Source: UBA12567 sp964598425 (GTDB lineage Bacteria; Planctomycetota; Phycisphaerae; Phycisphaerales; SM1A02). Taken from it: a DNA stretch of 64,000 nt. Every line of letters starts with the position of its first letter. Positions within the stretch are counted from its first letter, which is position 1. The position numbers and the translations under genes were made by a program. Of this stretch, positions 57,908 through 64,000 are shown one piece after another. The DNA is taken from positions 12,348 through 76,347 of the forward strand of contig CAZRBV010000008.1 of NCBI GenBank assembly GCA_964598425.1, given 5' to 3'. The notes beneath the pieces are model-generated. The model had not been told where the DNA came from and searched no databases. It saw only the letters and a program-made list of their open reading frames with translations.

Positions 57908-60070
57908 ATGCTTTCAATCTTGTGTGCAGGGATTCTTGCCGCGGCGCCTCAGGCTCGACCTGGCAATCCAAACGTTCTGCTGATTGTGTGCGATGACATG
58001 GGTGTGGCGCAATTGCCCGCCTATGGCTGGTCGCAGACCGCAGCAAGTACGCCCGTACTCGATGCGCTGGCGGCTGAGTCGGTGCGGTTTACGCAGGCGT
58101 GGTCAATGGCGGACGGCGCGGCTGGCCGCGCGGCGATGATGACGGGTCGGTATCCAATGCGAAACCGAGTCGTTGGTCCTGCCATTCCTGGCATTGTGGC
58201 GCCGACGCAGCTGCACCCGGCCGAGGACACGATTGCCGAGTTGCTCGGTGGAATCGGATTCTCATCAGCCATGATGGGACGATACGACCTCGGCCAGAAT
58301 GGCCCGACGGGCCCGGATGCGCCGATCACCGCCTGCGGTCTCGATGCATTCGTTGGTTTGGTCGGCCCTGTGCCACCGGCCGATTCCACGGTTGGCGGGC
58401 AAGCACCCGAAGGATCGTTTCTATGCGGGGCTCCGACCGACGGTGTGGGCGCGTGCTGCTTCGGGGGGAGCGACTGCGACGACGGATTGCACCCTTTTGA
58501 TTGCCTCGCCGCTGGAGGGGTGCCGCTTCTGCATGAAGCTGGTGGGGGCGTGTGGGCGCTTTCGCCCGACTGTGGCGATGGATGCTCGGCAATCGATTTC
58601 GATCGGCCGAATGGCCACTATCGCTGGCTCGAGACCTCAATGGAGCGTGGTGATTCAGGAAGCGAGCAGTCGATGCACGGTGGCTATGCGCTGACCCGCC
58701 TGACTGAAGAGGCGGACGGCTGGGTGACCCACCAAAGCCATTCTCCGCCCTGGTTCTGCACCGTGACGGTGACCGCGCCGGGCGGGCCTGCGCAGGCCGC
58801 GCCGCCTTCGCTGCTCGATACCGATGCGGCGATGAGCGACTGCGTGAGCAGCGGCGAGGCTGAGCTCGCCCTGATGCACCAGCTCGAGGCGATGGACCAC
58901 GAGCTCGGTGAGATGTTCGAAGCGATGGACCTCGGCTCGCATACCGACTGGGGCTTTGACTTCGATTCGTTCAACTACACCAATACGTGGATCATCCTTG
59001 TCGGCGACAATGGCGCGTCGGGACCGCATTCCGCGTATCCCTTTGACGCCGATCGCGCTGCTGGCACGCTGTATCAGACCGGGCTCTGGGTTCCGCTCAT
59101 GGTGGCTGGTCCGGACGTGGCTGGCCCCGGCCGCGCCTGCGGCGCGATGGCCAATGTGGCGGATGTCTTCACCCTGATTGCCGAGATCGCCGAACTGGAC
59201 CTGGATTCACTGATCAGTGGGGCTCGTCCGCTGGACGGCAAGCCGATGCTTGATCTCGTGACGGATGTGAACGCCGAGGCGGCGCGGCAATTCAACCATG
59301 CCGATCGTGGTGTTGCGAATTTTCCGGAGGCCGCTGGCGGCCTGTGCGTCGTCGGGATGTCCTGCGAGGACTACCTGTACATCGACGCCCCTTCCTGCGA
59401 GGGGGCCGGTGGTGTGTTTTATCCGAGAGGAACGCCGTGGGGAGACTGCTGCGCCTACTGGGATTCGATGGGGAATCCTGCTGGCGCAGCGGTACAGTCG
59501 ATGCGGGCGTGGACTGTTCGAAATCAGGACTACAAGTTGATCTTCCGGCTTGGCGCGAGTTGCCCGCGCGAGACAGCGTGCGAGCTGGAGTTCTACCGTC
59601 TGCCAGCACCATCAGTTCCGATGAATCCGGGCATTGAGTCGGACGCCACTCGCGTGGCGNNNNNNNNNNNNNNNNNNNNNNNNNNNNNNNNNNNNNNNNN
59701 NNNNNNNNNNNNNNNNNNNNNNNNNNNNNNNNNNNNNNNNNNNNNNNNNNNNNNNNNNNGCGTGGCGGACTGCAATCGTGATGGCCGCGTCAACGCCGAC
59801 GATCTCATTGGCGTGCTGGGCGAGTGGGGAACGACGCAGGTGCCTGCCGGTTCCGATCCCGCCACAGGTCGCGGCAGCTTCTTCGACGCGACGCAGGACG
59901 GATTCGTCGGCACGAACGACATCCTTGCCGTCATCCACGGCTGGTCACATGACTGCAAGGGCGAGAGCCCGTTCCCGATGACGCAGGATGAGCAAGTCGC
60001 GTTGGGGCCAGCCTGGAATCTGCCGTGGTACACCACCGAGCCAATGGACTGCCTGATGAATGGGCCCTGA
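57908..60070 (+). CDS. Exported sulfatase-fold protein without the formylglycine residue, dockerin-like end; assembly gap inside
   Basis: A signal peptide (about residues 1-13) precedes the alkaline-phosphatase/sulfatase fold: NVLLIVCDDMG at 22-32 with metal-binding Asp pair, and the active-site helix ADGAAGRAAMMTGRYP at 68-83. In true sulfatases this reads C/S-x-P-S-R-A; here the formylglycine position is Gly70 and Pro and Ser are replaced too, so sulfatase chemistry is unlikely. An insert near 175-215 contains GVGACCFGGSDC, the same Cys-rich repeat type as in the protease at 60717-63032. IILVGDNGASGPHS supplies late metal ligands. The C-terminal part has F-hand-like Ca loops (DCNRDGRVNADDLIGVLGEW). 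A gap of 100 N interrupts the frame at 59660, and a further in-frame dockerin-like half follows the TGA. GGGGGAGA precedes the ATG. Confidence 0.75.
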   Translation: MLSILCAGILAAAPQARPGNPNVLLIVCDDMGVAQLPAYGWSQTAASTPVLDALAAESVRFTQAWSMADGAAGRAAMMTGRYPMRNRVVGPAIPGIVAPTQLHPAEDTIAELLGGIGFSSAMMGRYDLGQNGPTGPDAPITACGLDAFVGLVGPVPPADSTVGGQAPEGSFLCGAPTDGVGACCFGGSDCDDGLHPFDCLAAGGVPLLHEAGGGVWALSPDCGDGCSAIDFDRPNGHYRWLETSMERGDSGSEQSMHGGYALTRLTEEADGWVTHQSHSPPWFCTVTVTAPGGPAQAAPPSLLDTDAAMSDCVSSGEAELALMHQLEAMDHELGEMFEAMDLGSHTDWGFDFDSFNYTNTWIILVGDNGASGPHSAYPFDADRAAGTLYQTGLWVPLMVAGPDVAGPGRACGAMANVADVFTLIAEIAELDLDSLISGARPLDGKPMLDLVTDVNAEAARQFNHADRGVANFPEAAGGLCVVGMSCEDYLYIDAPSCEGAGGVFYPRGTPWGDCCAYWDSMGNPAGAAVQSMRAWTVRNQDYKLIFRLGASCPRETACELEFYRLPAPSVPMNPGIESDATRVAXXXXXXXXXXXXXXXXXXXXXXXXXXXXXXXXXXVADCNRDGRVNADDLIGVLGEWGTTQVPAGSDPATGRGSFFDATQDGFVGTNDILAVIHGWSHDCKGESPFPMTQDEQVALGPAWNLPWYTTEPMDCLMNGP
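59660..59759. other. Assembly gap of 100 N
   Basis: Exactly 100 N stand inside the sulfatase-like gene, a conventional scaffold-gap length. The bases on the left end in GCGTGGCG and those on the right begin with GCGTGGCG, so the contig ends share eight bases. Merging them removes 108 bases and keeps the frame open (ATRVA joined to DCNRDGR). Confidence 0.95.
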
Positions 60071-60133
60071 GGCGGTGGCCATGTAGGCATCGGTGATCTC
60101 CTCGAGCTGATGGCTGGCTGGGGGGTGTGCTGA
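60071..60133 (+). pseudogene. Dockerin-like half repeat after the sulfatase-like stop codon
   Basis: Immediately after the TGA at 60068-60070 the same frame continues GGGHVGIGDLLELMAGWGVC to a second TGA at 60131. This matches the F-hand helix that ends other exported proteins here (for example VGISDLLGVLSNW). The first TGA therefore looks like an internal stop (TGG to TGA would restore Trp) or a sequence error, and the original protein probably ended at 60133. Confidence 0.6.
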
Positions 60134-60221
60134 CGGTGAATCCGATGTGATCCTCAAATGAGAAGTCTGGCCCCTCGCTGCCGGTAGCTCAGTGGCGGCT
60201 GCTATCCCGTATTCTCCGCGC

Positions 60222-60602
60222 ATGCAGTACACAGACCCTGAGTTCATGCGGCGCGTTTTCGAGCAGATGCCCGGGTACTTCTTTATGAAGGACACGAACA
60301 GCCGATTCATCGGTTGCAACAGGCAGTTCGCCGAGTTCGCCGGAGAAACGCCGGAGTCGTTGATTGGCAAGCATGAAACCGAGATGCCGTGGGCAGCGGA
60401 AGCTGAGCACTTCATCGCGGACGACCAACGCGTGATGGAGTCTGGCGTCGGGCTCATCAACTATCACGAACCCAAACATGGCCACACCATCATCACGAAC
60501 AAGATTCCATTTCGAGATGCAGATGGCGAGATCGTCGGCGTCATTGGGAATTTCATTCTCGTCCCGCATGATGAAGAGCAAGGGGCTGCGGGCGACCAGT
60601 AG
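60222..60602 (+). CDS. Stand-alone PAS-domain protein
   Basis: The 126-residue protein is almost entirely one PAS fold: RVFEQMPGYFFMKDTNSRFIGCNRQFAEFAG, the SLIGKHETEMPW segment, and the C-terminal sheet GHTIITNKIPFRDADGEIVGVIGNF. PAS domains bind small ligands or partners in signalling. No kinase, cyclase or helix-turn-helix is fused to it or encoded next to it, so its partner is elsewhere. ATG 60222 is chosen; the frame is open ten codons upstream. A strong hairpin follows. Confidence 0.8.
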   Translation: MQYTDPEFMRRVFEQMPGYFFMKDTNSRFIGCNRQFAEFAGETPESLIGKHETEMPWAAEAEHFIADDQRVMESGVGLINYHEPKHGHTIITNKIPFRDADGEIVGVIGNFILVPHDEEQGAAGDQ

Positions 60603-60649
60603 TCATGCGACCCGCTTGCTGCCTTGCGGGGTGCCAACCACGGGCGCAC

Positions 60650-60689
60650 AACAGGAGCCGACGGCGTCGCGCAGCCGTCGGCTCCTGTT
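60650..60689. terminator. Bidirectional hairpin between convergent genes
   Basis: A perfect 16-bp stem (60650-60665 with 60674-60689) with an eight-base loop lies between the PAS gene and the convergent metalloprotease gene, 47 and 27 bases from their stops. There is no T-run on either side. Placement between converging genes supports a shared terminator. Confidence 0.65.
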
Positions 60690-60716
60690 GAATAACACGC
60701 AGTGATACAGGTCGTT

Positions 60717-63032
60717 CTACTCGCAGCCGAACTCCGCGAGAAGTCCGAGCAGGTCGTCAACGTCATAGGTAGAGCCGAACTCGCCGATGAGGGCGAGCAA
60801 GTCATCGACAGTGGTCTGGCCATCACCATTGAGGTCCCACTCGCACGATGATTCGCACTCATCCGGGATTCCGTTTCCGTTGGCGTCGTCGCTTGATCCG
60901 CCCGCGATGTCGCAGGCATCGTTCGTGCCGTTGAGGTTGCAGTCAGCCCAGTTTCCGAGCGTTGCGGTGCCGCTGCCGGTGGCTTGCCACGTGACATCCA
61001 CTGCGTTGCGGCCCTGGAAGAGGGCTTCAACCATGACTTCGCTTGTGTGGCCATAGGCCGTGAGGCGGGCGATCAACACGCCGTGTCCCTCCTGGCAGTC
61101 ATCGGTGACGATGGGCTGCGCAGCACCCTGTGGATCAATCGGAAGGACGAACCACGTGCCGTTGTCGGCCGAGATTGATCCGCCGTTCTCGAAGTTGGTC
61201 CAGTCGATGCCAATGTTGTTGAGCTCGTTGGAATCGAACGGATCGCCACCGCTGTCCAGTGCGCCGATCGTGACGCGGCTGTCGTACATCAGATCCGGAA
61301 CGAGCGCGTAGAAGGCGGGATTGACTTCCTGCGAGGTCGGCCCGCCATAGGCGTTCTGCCAGAAGCCCTCGGTGCTTGTCACGGTCTTCTGCTGCAGGCT
61401 GTTGCCAGCGACAGCGTCAATGCGCTCGCCGGCACCGAGCATGGCGTACATGTCAACCGTCCAGGTGTCTTCGGCAACGTCGGCGAGGTTGGTCCCGACG
61501 ACCTTCCATGAGACGCCCGAGAAGTTGTTGTCGGTGCAGGGCGTGCCAACGCAGTCGGTGTCTGCGCCAAGCCAGCTTCCAATGCAATCTGCTTCCTCGG
61601 TCACGTTGCATGTATCGCCGTAGCAGCACGCGCCGACCGGATCGGGCAGGCACAGTTCGTCATCACACGGCACGTTGTCGCCCTGGTACTCGCCGCCGAC
61701 GTTGTCACACTGGCTCTGCGAAACCGTTGCGCAGGAACCGCTGGCAAGGCAGCACGCCCCGGTGCCGCTGGTGCACTCAATGTCCGTGCAGTTTGTGTCA
61801 TCGCCCTGATACTCGCCGCCGAGATTGTCGCACTCGGAAAGTGCCAGGATCTGGCATGTCGTCCCGAGGCAGCAGGCGCCGCTCGGTCCTGCGACGTGCA
61901 GACATCCCGAAATGCTGTTGGCGAATGATGTGATTGTATTGATGGAGCCACTTGTGAAGTTGTTGGCGCAGGTCAGCGATGGGTTCATCGTATTGCTCGG
62001 GCAGGTGCAATGCAGTGCGTTCCAGTTGTGCCCCATCTCGTGAGCAGAAAGATCAGTCGCGCAGCCAAATGATCCACAGCAGCTCGACTCCACGACGCCG
62101 TACTCATTGCCTGAGCAGACGGCGCCCACATACGCCAAACCGATTGTCCCGCCCATATTGCCGCCGGTGAACAGGTGGACGATGTCGCGGGCGATGCCGG
62201 GATGATTGCCACCGTTCCATTCCGCCTGCACCTGGTCCAGGCGAGTTTCGATGTCGCCGCTGTAGGGGTCGCTGCTGGAAGTCCGCACGACAATCGTCTG
62301 GATCTCGTGGGTGAGTTGGCACTGACTCTCGTACTGCACGTTGACGCTGTTGATGACGGCATTGACGCGGTTCTCGACGCCTGAAACGGAGCCATAGATG
62401 CCGTAGAACTCGTAGTCAGCATCGACGGCCATTTCGGCTGCGAGCACGGTGCCTCGGTCGCCTCCTGCTGATCGGGTTGTTCCGTGTCCGTCGACGACGC
62501 GCCACGCATCGTCGATGGGGCATTCGTTCTCGGGCGAGATGATGGCGTCGCCTTCATACACCGCGTACTCGCCGGTTTCGGCCCCTGCGACGCGGCCCTT
62601 GAGTGGCTCTGCGAACCATTGCCGCCCATCACCCTCGATGAGCCTGAGCAGGAAGCCGTGCTCGGCGGTTCCGACAGCGAGTCGCACATCGGGATCCACC
62701 ATGTCGGTTCCGCGGTAGGTCGAGACCGGGCCTGCGGGGTCTTCCGAGAGCGAACCATCTTCTTCCTGGACCAGCAGTGTGTAGTTCGGGCCCCGCACGT
62801 CGTGTTCCCAGATTCGGAGCACGCGATCCTGGCCGGAGATGACAAGATTGAGCGTGTAATCGCCGCCCACTGCCTCTCGCATGTGGAGGTTCTGGATCGT
62901 GCAGGATTCAACGCTCAGCGCGTCGCTTGCCTGCTTGATCGTGACGTTGGAGCCGATCGCCGCCTGCGCTGCGAGCCCAAGTGTGGCGACAACGACCGTC
63001 GGGACGATGAACGACGATGAGCGGTGAAACAT
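60717..63032 (-). CDS. Exported M12-type zinc metalloprotease with Cys-rich and dockerin-like repeats
   Basis: A signal peptide (about residues 1-25) is followed by a prodomain-like region. The reprolysin-type catalytic domain has HEMGHNWNALHC from residue 331 (HExxHxxGxxH/C zinc motif, with Asn in place of the usual Gly) and NTMNPSLTC as the Met-turn. Three Cys-rich repeats follow at about 384-500. A beta-rich region (WKVVGTNLADVAEDTWTVDMY) comes next, then Ca-binding loops DCNLNGTNDACDIAGG and DLNGDGQTTVDDLLALIGEF, ending in a third helix. Total 771 residues. It is likely secreted and surface-held, degrading proteins outside the cell. The upstream AAGAGAG may be the ribosome site. Confidence 0.88.
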   Translation of the reverse strand: MFHRSSSFIVPTVVVATLGLAAQAAIGSNVTIKQASDALSVESCTIQNLHMREAVGGDYTLNLVISGQDRVLRIWEHDVRGPNYTLLVQEEDGSLSEDPAGPVSTYRGTDMVDPDVRLAVGTAEHGFLLRLIEGDGRQWFAEPLKGRVAGAETGEYAVYEGDAIISPENECPIDDAWRVVDGHGTTRSAGGDRGTVLAAEMAVDADYEFYGIYGSVSGVENRVNAVINSVNVQYESQCQLTHEIQTIVVRTSSSDPYSGDIETRLDQVQAEWNGGNHPGIARDIVHLFTGGNMGGTIGLAYVGAVCSGNEYGVVESSCCGSFGCATDLSAHEMGHNWNALHCTCPSNTMNPSLTCANNFTSGSINTITSFANSISGCLHVAGPSGACCLGTTCQILALSECDNLGGEYQGDDTNCTDIECTSGTGACCLASGSCATVSQSQCDNVGGEYQGDNVPCDDELCLPDPVGACCYGDTCNVTEEADCIGSWLGADTDCVGTPCTDNNFSGVSWKVVGTNLADVAEDTWTVDMYAMLGAGERIDAVAGNSLQQKTVTSTEGFWQNAYGGPTSQEVNPAFYALVPDLMYDSRVTIGALDSGGDPFDSNELNNIGIDWTNFENGGSISADNGTWFVLPIDPQGAAQPIVTDDCQEGHGVLIARLTAYGHTSEVMVEALFQGRNAVDVTWQATGSGTATLGNWADCNLNGTNDACDIAGGSSDDANGNGIPDECESSCEWDLNGDGQTTVDDLLALIGEFGSTYDVDDLLGLLAEFGCE
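61536..61880 (-). repeat. Three GACC-type Cys-rich repeats in the metalloprotease gene
   Basis: Three tandem units start at 61880, 61760 and 61634 on the minus strand, with periods of 120 and 126 bases. Each unit begins GACC and carries six Cys in a pattern GACCxxxxC...C(D/I)...C...C. The first two share CDNxGGEYQGD. The same unit occurs once in the sulfatase-like protein (GVGACCFGGSDC). They look like small disulfide-bonded modules of exported planctomycete proteins. Confidence 0.8.
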
Positions 63033-63292
63033 TGAATCTCTCTTTATCGGGCTGCTTTATCAGGCTGGACCAAGGATCGCGGGCTACGCGAGCCCTTGGG
63101 AGACACCCCACTGTGCCTACAGTCCACCTCATGAACGGCCTCCAGTCAAGGGTTGCTTGCCAATTTTGGGGGGTTCAATGTGTTTATGGGACGAGTCGTC
63201 CGGGTTGGTGAGTTCGCTTGCCCGCGATCTGCCATTTCATCGCAGTCCCCATCCCGGTACACTGCCCGGCTCACCCCTCTTCGGGGGGTGCT
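63033..63292. promoter_or_regulatory. Intergenic region, metalloprotease promoter and tRNA-Ser upstream region
   Basis: These 260 bases hold the divergent promoters of the protease gene and tRNA-Ser. A six-pair hairpin (CACCCC with GGGGTG) lies at about 63272-63290, just before the tRNA. No open frame with support is seen. Confidence 0.3.
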
Positions 63293-63381
63293 GGACAGGT
63301 GACCGAGCGGCTGAAGGTACCGGTTTGCTAAACCGGCGTAGGGCGCAAGCTCTACCGCGGGTTCGAATCCCGCCCTGTCCG
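63293..63381 (+). tRNA. tRNA-Ser (GCT anticodon)
   Basis: The acceptor stem GGACAGG pairs with CCTGTCC. The anticodon arm is CCGGT-TTGCTAA-ACCGG, giving anticodon GCT. A long variable arm (GTAGGGCGCAAGCTCTAC) marks a class II tRNA such as Ser, and the T-arm is CGGGTTCGAATCCCG. Discriminator base G fits serine. CCA is not encoded. Confidence 0.95.
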
Positions 63382-63522
63382 TTGCCGCCTGCGTCCGTCG
63401 GCCCCTGGGGACATTCCGCCCCCGGGCGGACAGGCCGCGGGGGCCAATACAGCGGGGGGCAGGAAAGCACGGGCCAGCACGGCGGGGGCACCTCACGACA
63501 GCGACCCCCGTACCTTGCCTCC

Positions 63523-64000
63523 ATGGGGCTCACCCGCGGCCAATACCTCTACCGGGTTCTTGCCGGCATGGCGTGCATGCTCGCAGCCATCGGCTTCGTG
63601 CGGTACGCCTATGCGCCGCTGATGCCTGCGATGTTCCATGCCGGGTGGCTTGACCCGACGCTGGCGGCCTACATCGGCGCGGGCAATTTCGCCGCCAACC
63701 TGCTTGCGGCCATGGCGGCCGCGCGGCTTGCACGCAGGTTTACCGCTGGCCGAGTCGCGCGATGGTCATTGCTGCTCGGTGTCCTGGCAACGGCGGGGGA
63801 TGCACTGCCGCTGGGAACCTGGTGGATCGGGCTGTGCCGCGTCGCGGCGGGGTGTACCGCGGCGGGAATCATGGTGCTGGTGCCAGTGATCGCGGTACGG
63901 GGCGTGGCGACGGAGCGCCGCAGCGTCATTGCAGGGCTCCTGTTTACGGGGTCCGGCCTTGGTGTGGTCATCGCCAGCCTGGTGATTCCGGTGTCCATCG
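63523..64000 (+). CDS. MFS transporter, YbfB/YjiJ-like (partial, runs off the window)
   Basis: From ATG 63523 an open frame continues past the window end, with at least 159 codons. It starts MGLTRGQYLYRVLAGMACML and contains GFVRYAYAPLMPAM, the first-helix signature of YbfB/YjiJ-type major facilitator proteins (usually GRFAYTPLLP), then YIGAGNFAANLLAA for helix 2, ARRFTAGRVARWS for the A-like loop, and helices 3 to 5. About five of twelve helices are present. The transported compound is unknown. Confidence 0.75.
   Translation, partial: MGLTRGQYLYRVLAGMACMLAAIGFVRYAYAPLMPAMFHAGWLDPTLAAYIGAGNFAANLLAAMAAARLARRFTAGRVARWSLLLGVLATAGDALPLGTWWIGLCRVAAGCTAAGIMVLVPVIAVRGVATERRSVIAGLLFTGSGLGVVIASLVIPVSI

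Noticed and set aside
57908..60070. Active sulfatase needing an anaerobic or FGE-type maturase
   Set aside because: The formylglycine Cys/Ser is Gly and no maturase gene is nearby.
63272..63290. Hairpin before tRNA-Ser as a terminator
   Set aside because: The six-pair stem has no T-run and lies directly upstream of the tRNA, with no gene ending there; probably chance or a promoter-side structure.
1..64000. CRISPR arrays, insertion sequences, prophage or integrase genes
   Set aside because: No spaced direct repeats, no transposase or integrase motifs and no terminal inverted repeats with target duplications were seen in any part of the window.

Overview
The window looks like a chromosomal segment of a planctomycete, most likely of the Phycisphaerae group. 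It is GC-rich and gene-dense with bacterial gene order. Pointers to this group are a secreted-protein tail ending in a hydrophobic stretch plus an arginine run (PEP-CTERM-like), large exported proteins ending in dockerin-like Ca-binding repeats, Cys-rich GACC repeats, the hpnCDE squalene genes, and an HU protein with a long Lys/Arg tail. The assignment is inference from protein content; no rRNA is present. A run of 100 N (59660-59759) shows the source is a scaffolded assembly.

Layout. 1-4542: end of an exported protein, tRNA-Met, and a minus-strand TPR gene-kdsB-pyrG run. 4650-11826: a tightly overlapping plus-strand operon def-fmt-(small HExxH protein)-queA-murE-murF-mraY. 11823-14844: an RluA-type pseudouridine synthase, a membrane-anchored Pro-rich protein and an APH-type kinase. 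15005-19239: a Cof-type HAD phosphatase overlapping a 1116-residue protein that resembles a fused indolepyruvate:ferredoxin oxidoreductase but lacks its visible cofactor motifs. 19187-24634: rlmN and ispH, divergent from hpnC-hpnD-hpnE; hpnC carries an in-frame stop. 24645-32120: a minus-strand operon hutH-hutU-hutI-map-prolyl oligopeptidase for peptide and histidine breakdown.

32169-41105: a plus-strand run with a SucC-like/SucD-like CoA ligase pair, a 258-residue citryl-CoA-lyase-like protein, an HD-fold protein with an altered HD pair, three membrane proteins (two of them paralogous) and a single-chain aconitase that resembles fungal homoaconitase more than ordinary aconitase. 41141-48173: a heavy-metal-type RND efflux operon bracketed by two His-rich exported proteins. 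48269-50858: an NAD-type (homo)isocitrate dehydrogenase followed by an MmgE/PrpD protein. 50992-64000: large exported proteins (an 874-residue unknown, a sulfatase-fold protein without the formylglycine residue, an M12-type metalloprotease with Cys-rich repeats), a PfkB kinase, murQ, HU, an HXXXD acyltransferase, a stand-alone PAS protein, tRNA-Ser and the start of an MFS transporter.

The most unusual block is the tricarboxylate-related material at 33-41 kb and 48-51 kb: a citrate/CoA ligase plus lyase cassette, a homoaconitase-like enzyme, a (homo)isocitrate dehydrogenase and a PrpD-type dehydratase lie within 18 kb. The degenerate oxidoreductase at 15.9-19.2 kb is the second candidate for something undescribed.
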